A stretch of DNA of 17,273 nt from Victivallales bacterium (GTDB taxonomy: Bacteria; Verrucomicrobiota; Lentisphaeria; Victivallales; Victivallaceae), in NCBI GenBank assembly GCA_030634125.1, contig DAOWBJ010000005.1:1-17273 (forward strand), read 5' to 3'. This document shows, in pieces, positions 7,210 through 15,626 of this stretch; position 1 is the stretch's first letter; each line of letters starts with the position of its first letter. A program made the position numbers and the translations under genes. Below the pieces are notes generated by a model, which saw only the letters and a program-made list of their open reading frames with translations, was not told where the DNA came from and did no database searches.

Positions 7210-7575
7210 TTACTGTTCAACGATTGAATCAATCAAGGCGTTGGAAATGCTGGCTAAGACTCCAATGTCTCTTGATGCTGATGTGCGTTTTATTTCGCAA
7301 ATTTTGCAGGATGGAGCCATGGCGTAATCTTTGGTCTTTGATTTGAGTTTTTCCAGTAAGCCTGTTTTTAGATCGAAAAGACGTCCGTTGATTAGAATTA
7401 ATCCGGGATTGAATAAATTAATTATAACGCTCAAGCCTTTTGCCAGATAATTGAGAACCGTATCCAATTCCATATCAATATTGATTTTGCCCGAAGACAC
7501 CATGCTTTTAAGTTCATCCATGGAAAGCTTATTGTTATTTGATTCAATCATTTTAAGAAGCTCTGTGTCTGTGGC
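7210..7575 (-). pseudogene. C-terminal fragment of a ROK-family regulator or sugar kinase
   Basis: The largest ATG frame (from 7551) gives 113 residues. The phrases YLAKGLSVIINLFNPGLILINGR and DIGVLASISNALIDS are the end of a ROK (NagC/XylR-type) protein. The frame is open upstream past 7551, and similarity continues to about 7575 (ATDTELLK). There it stops abruptly, before the zinc-binding and HTH portions of a normal protein of about 400 residues. It sits head-to-head with araA with no space for a promoter. It was probably a sugar-responsive repressor of the arabinose genes, now cut off. It ends in TAA. Confidence 0.7.
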
Positions 7576-7598
7576 CGAACATGGAAAAGATGCATATT

Positions 7599-9008
7599 AT
7601 GGACAAAATTAATCTTAAACAATTCGAAGTCTGGTTCATTACCGGCAGTCAACACCTTTATGGCGAAGAGACCCTAAATCAGGTTGCCGCAAACTCGCAG
7701 GAAATAGTCAAACATTTGAACGATTCCGGCAACATAGCTTTAAATATTGTGTGGAAACCAACAGTCAAAACTCCTGATGAAATTACTGCGATGCTTCAAG
7801 CTGCCAATATGTCAGAACAATGTGTCGGTGTAATTACCTGGATGCATACTTTCAGCCCCGCTAAAATGTGGATAAACGGTTTAAAAAAATTACAAAAACC
7901 ATTGCAGCACCTCCACACACAGGCAAACCGTGATATTCCATGGTCAAGTATCGACATGGACTTTATGAATCTCAATCAAGCAGCACATGGCGACCGTGAA
8001 TTCGGTTATATACGCACTCGCCTCAATCTTGCTCGTAAAGTTGTCGTTGGTTACTGGCAGAATGACGCTGTTCAACAAAAAATCAATATCTGGAGCAGAG
8101 TCGCCGCGGCATGGGCGGATTCGCAGACGATGAAAATTGCCCGCATCGGCGATAACATGCGTGAAGTAGCGGTAACTGAAGGCAATAAGGTTTCAGCTCA
8201 AATTCAGTTTGGATACTCTGTTAATGGTTACGGAGTTGGAGATATCGTTAAATATATCAACAGCGTTTCCGAAAAAGAAATAGATTTTCTTATGGAAGAA
8301 TATCAGGATAAATATACAGTTATTTTTGACCATTCAATCCGTGAAGCGGCAAAACAGGAAATCGGAATTCGCAGATTCCTGGAAGAAGGCAATTTTTCCG
8401 CTTTCACTACAACTTTCGAAAATCTTCATGGTTTACATCAACTCCCTGGGCTGGCTTCGCAGCGTTTAATGGCTGACGGTTACGGATTTGGAGCCGAAGG
8501 CGACTGGAAAACAGCGGCATTGACCCGCAGTATGAAAGTTATGGCGGCAGGACTTGATAGCGGCGTTAGCTTTATGGAAGATTATACCTATCATCTCGAA
8601 ATGGGACGGGAAAGAGTCCTCGGCGCGCACATGTTGGAAGTCTGCCCGTCAATCGCTGATGGCAAACCGACTTTGGAAGTACATCCTCTGGGAATCGGCG
8701 GCAAAGCCGACCCCGCTCGACTGGTGTTTAATTGTCCGGCAGGTCCGGCCTTGAATGCCGGCATGATCGACTTAGGCAATCATTTCCGCCTGATTGTCAA
8801 CGAAGTTGAAGCAGTTACACCAACCGAATTACCAAACTTGCCGGTCGCGCGGACGCTTTGAATACCCAAACCTGATTTTGCGTCCGGTACCAGGCTCTGG
8901 ATCGAAGCAGGTGGAGCACACCATACGGTTTACGCTCATGCATTAAGTTCAGAATTCCTGGCTGATTTCGCTATAATCGCCGGCATCGAACTCATTGAAA
9001 TAAAGTGA
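7599..9008 (+). pseudogene. araA: L-arabinose isomerase, broken by a nonsense codon and a lost 3' end
   Basis: The product would convert L-arabinose to L-ribulose. Similarity to E. coli AraA runs from FEVWFITGSQHLYG onward. Counting from an alternative ATG at 7581, the catalytic E306, E333 and H350 are present. At codon 427 (8859-8861) TGA replaces the Trp of the conserved LPVA-x-x-LW run. The same frame continues with recognisable sequence, including AGGAHHT with the fourth active-site histidine (8919-8924), to a TGA at 9006-9008. The usual last 25 or so residues (FK-x-x-LRWN-type end) are missing. The 426-residue product that could be made lacks the active-site histidine and the C-terminal domain. 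The start at 7599 is preferred because similarity begins just after it, but no good ribosome binding site precedes it. The upstream DNA is the ROK fragment, so the native promoter is probably lost. Confidence 0.85.
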
Positions 9009-9257
9009 CTGCAGTTCAGGCGCGTGAGGATTTTCTAACTTTTTGATGTAGGTAGTATTTTACAATAACTTGCAAACAACACTAATTAATACTATCTTTG
9101 ACAGTTGAAAAAAATTATCAAAGAATAAGGAATTAGTGTTTTATGGTTACAATGCAATATATCGTTCTTTGCCTGGTTTACCATATGTGCCAATTAGACA
9201 GAATAATGCTAATGTTTTTCCCAAATCGGCGAAGACATAAAGTCGTTTACGGGAAGA

Positions 9258-9530
9258 TCAGAAATAGTGGAAATGCAGAAAGAATGCAGCACTTAACCAG
9301 GCAAGTCCCATAAATACTGCGGGAATACCGGAAAGTTTTAAATCAGAGCCATGTCTTCCGATAAATACTGCTTTTTGTAATATGTAGCAGCGTAATGCAT
9401 AGATCAAAATACATAAAGGAACTATTACTCCGCCAAACCACTTTGACAAAAATGATGGAGCGGGAGTACCAGATAAATCATCGGTCATGTCCGATGTGTG
9501 TTGATATATGTTACGGTTAAATAAACTCAT
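9258..9530 (-). CDS. Small two-helix membrane protein, unknown function
   Basis: This 90-residue ORF lies 37 bases behind ilvD on the same strand. It has a polar N-terminus (1-28), then two hydrophobic segments, FGGVIVPLCILIYALRCYIL (about 32-51) and GIPAVFMGLAWLSAAFFLHF (about 68-87), joined by a basic, Gly-containing loop. The composition is that of a real membrane protein, but I do not recognise a family. The ATG sits two bases after the T-run of the ilvD terminator, with no Shine-Dalgarno sequence. A later start at Met15 also lacks one. Translation may need read-through or a downstream start. It ends in TGA. Confidence 0.55.
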   Translation of the reverse strand: MSLFNRNIYQHTSDMTDDLSGTPAPSFLSKWFGGVIVPLCILIYALRCYILQKAVFIGRHGSDLKLSGIPAVFMGLAWLSAAFFLHFHYF

Positions 9531-9532
9531 TT

Positions 9533-9558
9533 AAAAAGATGCCGGTCTGGCGACCGGC
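9533..9558 (-). terminator. Intrinsic terminator of ilvD
   Basis: On the minus strand GCCGGTC (9558-9552) pairs with GACCGGC (9547-9541) around GCCA, then AT and five T residues (9537-9533). The 7-bp GC-rich stem starts 9 bases after the ilvD stop. It also overlaps the region where the 9258-9530 ORF would need its ribosome binding site. It shares the TGGCGACC core with the terminator at 929-948. Confidence 0.75.
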
Positions 9559-9567
9559 GCTCCCGGC

Positions 9568-11244
9568 TTATTTTGGTACTCTTAAGACTGCTCCGGTGTC
9601 GGCGCTTGTCGCTACCATTGCGTAACGGGCTAACCAGCCGGTTGTGATTTTAGGCTCACGAGGTGTCCAATTCTTTTTGCGTTCCGCGAGAACTTCGTCT
9701 GAAACGTCAAGTTGCATACTGCGCTTTGGAATGTCGATGCTGATCATGTCGCCGGGCTCAACCAGCCCGATGATTCCGCCCGCCGCGGCTTCAGGACTGA
9801 CATGTCCGATACAGGCTCCGTGTGTGCCGCCGCTGAAACGTCCGTCTGTGATCAAGGCGACTTTTTCGCCTAAACCACGTCCCATGATGTAACTTGTCGG
9901 AGCAAGCATTTCCTGCATTCCTGGACCGCCCTTGGGGCCTTCGTAACGGATTACGACTACATCACCGGCCTTTACCAAGCCGTCGAGAATTCCTTCACAG
10001 GCCTCTTCCTGACTTTCAAAAATTACCGCGGGACCACGGTGAACTAACATTTCAGGCGCGACTCCGGCGGTTTTAACAACACAGCCTTTTTGCGCTAAAT
10101 TACCGAATAATATAGCCAAACCGCCTTTTTCGCTGTAAGGATTATCCAGTTTGCGGATAACAGTTCCGTCCGGATCGCTGGATTCGGCGAGTTGTTCGCC
10201 CATGGTTTTGCCGGAAACAGTTAGAGCATCCATTTTGACTAAGCCCGGACGTTTGCTTACTTCTTTGAGGATAGCCATGATTCCGCCGGCTTTATGAACG
10301 TCTTCCATGTGGTATTGGCTGGATGGTGAAACTTTGGATATATTTGGAGTTTTGCTGCTGATCTCATCCAATAATTTTAAATCAAGCTGTGTGCCGGCCT
10401 CGCTGGCTATCGCTAATGTATGCAGTACAGTATTGGTGCTTCCGCCCATTGCCATGTCTAAAGTCAAAGCGTTATGGAAAGCGTCGTCAGTGGCAAATTG
10501 TTTTGCGGTCGGAGTTCCGACCAAAGCTAATTCTACAATCCGGCGGGATGAAGCACGCCATAATTCTTCGCGTTCCGGCCAGGTTGCCAGGATTGTGCCG
10601 TTGCCGGGCAGGGCGATACCCAACGCCTCGCAAAGACAATTCATACTGTTCGCGGTGAACATTCCTGAACAAGAGCCTGCGCCCGGACATGAACTGCATT
10701 CGAGGTCTTTTAATTCTTCGTCGCCGATTTTGCCGATTTTGTGTTCGGCAACGCCTTCAAAAACAGTTACCAGATCAGTAACAACGCCTTTAGCGCTTTT
10801 ACCAGCCGCCATCGGACCGCCGGAAGCGAATATAGTTGGAATATCCAGGCGCATTGCTCCCATGAGCATGCCCGGGATTATTTTGTCGCAGTTAGGTATG
10901 CAGATCATCGCGTCAAAAGGATGAGCTTTGCCCATAGATTCAACGCAGTCGGCGATAAGTTCACGGCTTGGGAGTGAATACTTCATTCCGTCATGTCCCA
11001 TAGCGATGCCGTCGCAGATGGCGATTGTATTGAATATATAAGGAACACCGCCGGCTTTGCGGATTTCTTCGCAGACAAGTTCGCCGACTTTATCCAAATG
11101 GGCGTGTCCGGGGACAATATTAGTATAAGAGTTGCAAACTCCGATAAACGGTTTTTTTATGTCTTCGGCTTTGATTCCTGTTGCCATCATCAAAGAGCGG
11201 TGTGGTGCTCTTTCGTATCCTTTTTTCATGATATCGCTACGCAT
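9568..11244 (-). CDS. ilvD: Dihydroxy-acid dehydratase
   Basis: The 558-residue enzyme dehydrates 2,3-dihydroxy acids to the 2-keto acids that precede valine, isoleucine and leucine. Hallmarks along the chain: NSYTNIVPGHAHL (38-50), NTIAICDGIAMGHDGMKYSLPSRE (C77, D78), PNCDK (C119, D120 and K121, the lysine expected to be carbamylated) and GAGSCSGMFTANSMNC (C192). Where plant and mycobacterial-type enzymes have PCN with a cluster cysteine, this one has PGH, as in E. coli. An extra C37 lies nearby. Full length is normal for the family. AAAGGA precedes the ATG. It is monocistronic or leads the small membrane ORF past a terminator. It complements cimA at 3552-5096, which supplies the isoleucine branch. 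No leader peptide rich in branched-chain codons was found upstream. Confidence 0.96.
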   Translation of the reverse strand: MRSDIMKKGYERAPHRSLMMATGIKAEDIKKPFIGVCNSYTNIVPGHAHLDKVGELVCEEIRKAGGVPYIFNTIAICDGIAMGHDGMKYSLPSRELIADCVESMGKAHPFDAMICIPNCDKIIPGMLMGAMRLDIPTIFASGGPMAAGKSAKGVVTDLVTVFEGVAEHKIGKIGDEELKDLECSSCPGAGSCSGMFTANSMNCLCEALGIALPGNGTILATWPEREELWRASSRRIVELALVGTPTAKQFATDDAFHNALTLDMAMGGSTNTVLHTLAIASEAGTQLDLKLLDEISSKTPNISKVSPSSQYHMEDVHKAGGIMAILKEVSKRPGLVKMDALTVSGKTMGEQLAESSDPDGTVIRKLDNPYSEKGGLAILFGNLAQKGCVVKTAGVAPEMLVHRGPAVIFESQEEACEGILDGLVKAGDVVVIRYEGPKGGPGMQEMLAPTSYIMGRGLGEKVALITDGRFSGGTHGACIGHVSPEAAAGGIIGLVEPGDMISIDIPKRSMQLDVSDEVLAERKKNWTPREPKITTGWLARYAMVATSADTGAVLRVPK

Positions 11245-11387
11245 AATCTATAATTCCTTTATTAAATTTGAATTATCTTTAGTTGTCTGAAACTCTTAAT
11301 TTACCTTAAAAATGCTTTTTAACAAATGTATTAATCCAAAAAATACTATTTAGGGGTTTCATTTCATCACTATGGGTGTTATTTTTA

Positions 11388-11393
11388 TATAAT
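11388..11393 (+). promoter_or_regulatory. -10 element of the 11434-15595 gene pair
   Basis: A perfect TATAAT at 11388-11393 lies about 40 bases before the ATG at 11434, in a 189-bp A/T-rich spacer shared with divergent ilvD. The -35 region (about 11362-11370, TTTCATCAC) is poor. A possible ilvD promoter on the other strand (TTGTTA, 16 bases, TAAATT) is weaker still. Confidence 0.5.
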
Positions 11394-11433
11394 GAGAGTG
11401 TAAAACATTTATAAACAAAAAGGAAATAGTTTA

Positions 11434-11913
11434 ATGTCCAACGAAAATGAAATTAAAAAGTTTATGGCGAAAAAGATTAAAGAAGAAGTTTCTCTGGCAG
11501 AAATCCAGAAACTTATTGAAGAAAAATTCAAAAAGCGCATGACTTTTCTGGATGTACGTTTGATGGCTTCAACTCTGGACAGCATCGACTGGGAAAAAGA
11601 AGCCGAGAAAGAAACGGCTGAAGAAAAAGCCGGGAAAGAAGCCGCGGAAGCGGAAAAAGATGCGGAAAAAGATGCGGAAAAAGACGATGCCCCTGCCGAC
11701 AGTGATGGCAAATGTATTGTTGAGCTAAGCAAGTTAGTTAAACCCGGCTCTGTAGCGCACGGCAGCGTGAAATTCCCGTCGGGAGCTTCCGGTAACTGGA
11801 TGCTTGACCAGACTGGACGCCTCGGTATGGAAAAAACAGAAGGTAAACCCACTGAAGATGATTTAAAAGCTTTCCAGGCAGAATTGCAGAATATGTTTTC
11901 ACAGAATGCTTGA
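11434..11913 (+). CDS. Conserved hypothetical protein with Glu/Lys/Ala-rich linker
   Basis: The 159-residue protein has three parts. A charged helical N-terminus (1-52) contains KKFMAKKIKEEVSLAEIQKLIEEKFKKRMTFLDVR. A low-complexity linker (53-90) is built of Glu, Lys, Ala and Asp and includes a threefold AEKD repeat. A compact C-terminal domain (92-155) has VKPGSVAHGSVKFPSG, NWMLDQTGRLGM and TEDDLKAFQAELQ. No signal peptide or membrane segment is seen, so it is probably cytoplasmic. The C-terminal domain resembles hypothetical proteins I recall from Verrucomicrobiota and Lentisphaerota, with no assigned role. AAAGGAAA precedes the ATG. Its TGA stop is 22 bases before the AsmA-like gene, whose strong ribosome binding site fills the gap, so the two are probably cotranscribed. 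Confidence 0.82.
   Translation: MSNENEIKKFMAKKIKEEVSLAEIQKLIEEKFKKRMTFLDVRLMASTLDSIDWEKEAEKETAEEKAGKEAAEAEKDAEKDAEKDDAPADSDGKCIVELSKLVKPGSVAHGSVKFPSGASGNWMLDQTGRLGMEKTEGKPTEDDLKAFQAELQNMFSQNA
11650..11685 (+). repeat. Three tandem 12-bp repeats inside the linker
   Basis: GCGGAAAAAGAT occurs at 11650-11661 and 11662-11673, and with a final C at 11674-11685. It encodes AEKD three times. The near-identity at DNA level suggests recent slippage expansion, so linker length may vary between strains. Confidence 0.8.
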
Positions 11914-11935
11914 ATAAAGTGAGGAGGTGTAAATT

Positions 11936-14900
11936 GTGACTACTGAAGCAAAGGGAAAAAAGAAGTTTTTAAAGATTTTTATTATAACTTTATCGAGTTT
12001 GATTTTATTAAGCTTGACTGCTTTCTGGTTAATGACAAGTTCGGTGTTTATAACTGGAGTTGTCCTGCCTATGCTAAGCGATTCGATTGATTTGCGGATC
12101 GATGCCGCGGAAGTTGACTTATCTATATTTAAATCCCGCTTGAAGGCAAAAAATGTTTTAATATGGTTCGGGAAAACACCTTTGCTGAAAGCTGAAAAAC
12201 TTTCCGGCAGTTTTTCGCTTTTTGATTTACTGGGAGGACGTTTCGTTTTTCGGGATGTTTTGCTTGATAAAGCGGTAATCACGATAGCCAAAGATTCCGA
12301 CGGCAGGTGGAATTACGAATCACCGCGGCAGGTTATTTCTAATATAGTCATCAAAAAAACGATTTCTTCGGCTCCGCCTGTTAAACATGTTGAATACGAG
12401 AAGCCTGAAAAAGTCTTTTTTGATTTAAAAAATATTCAAATCACAAATTCCTCTTTTGTTCTGGCCTTAGGCGAGATAAGTAAAGCTTCCGATCGAATGG
12501 AATTTCAGGACATGAATATTAATCTGTCTGAATTAAAAAATAATAAGCCCGGTACTTTGACTTTGAAATCCCGCGTGTCAATCAAGAGCAACAGCGGGAT
12601 TACAGTAGAGCAGGGGGATTGGAATCTCACACTAACTGCCGCTTTTGATGACTACCTGCGTCCTTATGAACTCAAGCTTGCCAGTAAACTGGATAAACTT
12701 GACGGTGTGATTAACGAGGTGAAAATAAATAACAGCAGCCTGACTTTTGACGTAGAGGCACATGGCGACAAAAAAAGTATTGTGATCAAAAAATTCTCTT
12801 TACGCCAGGCAGATAAAGAATTTATTAAAACCGATGTTCAGCTAAGTTCCTATATTAATTTTGATCCTTTTAAGGTACAGGGAAAAATAAAAATAGCCCC
12901 GCTTTCCTCGGAAATAATCAGTATTATCTCTCAGTTTGCCCATCAAGTGAATCCCGGTAAAGTCGGAGTGAACTGGGTGAGTGATTTTAAATATTCAGCA
13001 TGTGGATTTGCAGGGGCAGGGAAACTGAAACTAACACGCGGAAATGACGCGGTGATTGGCGGCAAAAAATATAAGCTGCCGAATTTAAGCTTAAATTCAA
13101 AATATGATTTTAATTTTGATAATTCCCGGAAAACCTTAAACGTTAAGTATTTCACTACAGAGTTGAAAGACCGGGACAAAAAAGTTTTATCACTAAGTAC
13201 GGATCGTGCCTTTACTTATTTGTTTGACAAACAAGAATTCCACAAAGAGCGAAAGCCACAAATTTCTTTGGAGTTACGGCAGTTGGACTTGAGTATAATA
13301 AAGTTACTGCAATCGCCGGATGAAAATTTCATTTTGCATAGCGGACAACTTGACGGTGATTTGGTTTGTATTCTTGACTATAAACGGAAATTACGTTTCG
13401 GCGCGAAAATAAAAGGCAGTAATTTAGATTTTCAAATAGACTCCAGACGCTTCAAAGACCTTGGGTTTGAACAGAAAATGTCAGGTTTTATAAGCAAAAA
13501 TCTTTTTCTCTCAATTCCCGAATTTCATCTTAATCTCAAGAATAAACAAAAAAGTGTATTGAGTTTTGCCGGAGTCGCAAATGCTGACTTTGAAAAGCAT
13601 AAGGCTGATTTTTCTTTAAACCTGTTGAATTTTCCCAGTCAAAAAATCACAAGTCTGCCTCTGCCCCCGGAAACAATAAATGACATTACCCGGATTACTG
13701 CAAAACTCGAAGCATTTTCATTATCCGCGGCATCAAGCGGTAATATCAGATTGGACGAGGGCACGATAAAATTAAATCCGGTGAATCTTAATGTTTTTCA
13801 GCAAAACAAAAAAGTTTTAAATCTGTCAATTCAGCCGTACGATGGCATGATGGAAAATTTCGGAAAAAAATCCACATCTGTTTTGACTGTAAATAATTTA
13901 TCAATAAAACAATTCAAAAAACTCATCAATGACGATACTTTACTGGGTGGCTGCCTGAACGGTAAAATTATCGCTAAAATTAAAAATGACTTTAAATCCA
14001 TAACTCTGAATTCAGTTCTCAATGTTGATGAACTTGAATTATTAAGCATGAAGAGAATCTTTAAGCATTTGCGTTTTAAACTGGGATTCACAACATCCAT
14101 AATTGATTTTGATGAAATAAAGATAAAGGAATTTGTCTGTGGAATGCGAAAAGAGAAACGCGTAATACTGGGACTTCGTGGTTTCGGGGATTTAAAACTA
14201 TCTAAAGGAAACGGTAAACTCGATCTCTCTTTGGATCATTTAAATCATCATTCCTTGAATATCATAACTCCCGGCAAATTAAAAAGTGGAACTCTCAAAG
14301 GCAGTCTTAAAGTTAATATTCTGGATAATTTCAAAAACTGGCGGGTCAAATCACATCTCGATATTGTACACTTGCTCGGCGGCTCAGCAACTGCGGCTGT
14401 AGAGGGGGAAAGTTCATTCGATATGATACTAAAATCCGACTTGTTCTTTTGTGAAAAATTCTTTGTCAGGCTGAACAGCAAGGACGGAGAAATTGTGACT
14501 ATAGATGGTTCCACAATTTTGCCCGCAAGTAATTCAGGTAAACCAGTTGTTCTTAAATTGAGTTCAAAAATTATTGACATCAGTAAAATTGAAAAACTTT
14601 TTGCGCCGAAAATTGAAGCCGCGTCAGGATATAAGACCGGCAAAGTGCCGCCTGAAAAAACTGTTGTCAGGAGGACTGCGTCATTAGAACCGCCTGAGCC
14701 GTTGCAGTTTGATCTCGGGAAAAAATCTTATGTTCTGCTCATGGATTTGCGCGGGATTAAGTGCAGCTCAGCATTGACAGCGCATGTAAACGGCAGAATA
14801 CTTGGAAAAGGGCGTAAAATCGATATAGAACACCTGCAAATAACCAGCAATAAAGATAAAATGAATTTCAAGGGTGATTTTTTGAGTAGCGTAAAAGGGG

Positions 14901-15595
14901 TTAAATATAATGTTGATCTTAAAAGCAATGAATTTAATCTAAATCCAATAATTCATTCTTTCTTAAAAGATGATTTTCAAAAACTAAAAGTAACACTCAA
15001 AAATTTAAATGTAAAGCTGTCGGGTACAGGATTACAGCCGGTTGCTTTGTGGGACAACATGAACGGGTATGCTAAAACCGATTTCGCGAATGTAAAAATA
15101 GCTAATGATTTGAGCAAGACCAGAATGGGAAAAATTCTCCTGCTTCCATTCGAAATCATGGTCGAGATTCAAAAGATGATACCCGATAAAGCAGTTCAGG
15201 CTATGGGACAGGCGGCACGCTATGTTCTGGAATTTCAGAGGGATATGAAAGTTCTTAATTTTACCGACGGGAAAATGCGCCTTGAGTCCAGAGATGCAAT
15301 AATTCACATAATAGATTTTCAGTTGAATGGTAAGATTGTCAAAAATTTAAGTTTTGCCGGAAATTTTGGTTTGGGATCGCGCCAGGTTCTGGACTTAAAA
15401 TCAAGCTTGAATGTCAATGGAATAATTTTGCCGGTTGATATGTCAGGAACTGTAGAAAAACCTAAAATCAACTATACCGCGACAACTCTTAAGTTTATGA
15501 CTGCCAACGCCTTTACCATACTGGATACCACCGGTGAAATTTTAGAAAAAGGCGGCGGCGACGTTAAAAAGATTTTAGACATTATCTTTAAATAG
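11936..15595 (+). CDS. AsmA-like giant envelope protein, candidate inter-membrane lipid bridge
   Basis: The 1219-residue protein begins with a basic KGKKK stretch and one membrane segment (about 11-35, FIITLSSLILLSLTAFWLM). It should be anchored in the inner membrane with the rest in the periplasm. The body is a long run of short amphipathic beta strands typical of AsmA/TamB/YhdP relatives. An AsmA-like N-terminal unit (LRIDAAEVDLSIFKSRLKAK, LKAEKLSGSFSLFDLLGGR) is followed by many similar layers. A C-terminal AsmA-like segment (about 1040-1200) contains GKMRLESRDAIIHIIDFQLNGKI and VDMSGTVEKPKINY. Its length is close to TamB (1259) and YhdP (1266), which are thought to carry phospholipid between membranes. 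The start is GTG at 11936, chosen because GAGGAGGTG lies 8 bases upstream. It ends in TAG, 31 bases from the convergent scmF. The exact subfamily is uncertain. Confidence 0.85.
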   Translation: MTTEAKGKKKFLKIFIITLSSLILLSLTAFWLMTSSVFITGVVLPMLSDSIDLRIDAAEVDLSIFKSRLKAKNVLIWFGKTPLLKAEKLSGSFSLFDLLGGRFVFRDVLLDKAVITIAKDSDGRWNYESPRQVISNIVIKKTISSAPPVKHVEYEKPEKVFFDLKNIQITNSSFVLALGEISKASDRMEFQDMNINLSELKNNKPGTLTLKSRVSIKSNSGITVEQGDWNLTLTAAFDDYLRPYELKLASKLDKLDGVINEVKINNSSLTFDVEAHGDKKSIVIKKFSLRQADKEFIKTDVQLSSYINFDPFKVQGKIKIAPLSSEIISIISQFAHQVNPGKVGVNWVSDFKYSACGFAGAGKLKLTRGNDAVIGGKKYKLPNLSLNSKYDFNFDNSRKTLNVKYFTTELKDRDKKVLSLSTDRAFTYLFDKQEFHKERKPQISLELRQLDLSIIKLLQSPDENFILHSGQLDGDLVCILDYKRKLRFGAKIKGSNLDFQIDSRRFKDLGFEQKMSGFISKNLFLSIPEFHLNLKNKQKSVLSFAGVANADFEKHKADFSLNLLNFPSQKITSLPLPPETINDITRITAKLEAFSLSAASSGNIRLDEGTIKLNPVNLNVFQQNKKVLNLSIQPYDGMMENFGKKSTSVLTVNNLSIKQFKKLINDDTLLGGCLNGKIIAKIKNDFKSITLNSVLNVDELELLSMKRIFKHLRFKLGFTTSIIDFDEIKIKEFVCGMRKEKRVILGLRGFGDLKLSKGNGKLDLSLDHLNHHSLNIITPGKLKSGTLKGSLKVNILDNFKNWRVKSHLDIVHLLGGSATAAVEGESSFDMILKSDLFFCEKFFVRLNSKDGEIVTIDGSTILPASNSGKPVVLKLSSKIIDISKIEKLFAPKIEAASGYKTGKVPPEKTVVRRTASLEPPEPLQFDLGKKSYVLLMDLRGIKCSSALTAHVNGRILGKGRKIDIEHLQITSNKDKMNFKGDFLSSVKGVKYNVDLKSNEFNLNPIIHSFLKDDFQKLKVTLKNLNVKLSGTGLQPVALWDNMNGYAKTDFANVKIANDLSKTRMGKILLLPFEIMVEIQKMIPDKAVQAMGQAARYVLEFQRDMKVLNFTDGKMRLESRDAIIHIIDFQLNGKIVKNLSFAGNFGLGSRQVLDLKSSLNVNGIILPVDMSGTVEKPKINYTATTLKFMTANAFTILDTTGEILEKGGGDVKKILDIIFK

Positions 15596-15626
15596 AAAGG
15601 CACAACGCCCACAGCGGCATGAATGT

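Noticed and set aside
8859..8861. TGA as Trp (recoded genetic code)
   Set aside because: TGA replaces Trp in araA, and two TGAs interrupt the 6352-6519 ORF. However, the intact genes use TGG for Trp, and TGA is a real stop at 11911-11913, directly before a strong ribosome binding site. Decay explains the TGAs better.
10307..10924. 205-codon plus-strand ORF opposite ilvD
   Set aside because: It is antisense to the conserved dehydratase. Its composition is a by-product of the ilvD codons and it has no recognisable motif.
11299..11355. 18-codon minus-strand ORF upstream of ilvD as a leader peptide
   Set aside because: It has no run of Ile, Val or Leu codons (two Ile, one Val, one Leu), so it does not support attenuation.
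11409..11852. 147-codon minus-strand ORF rich in Ser/Ala/Phe
   Set aside because: It is the antisense of the EK-rich gene. The SASFSASF-type repeat only mirrors the AEKD repeat on the other strand.
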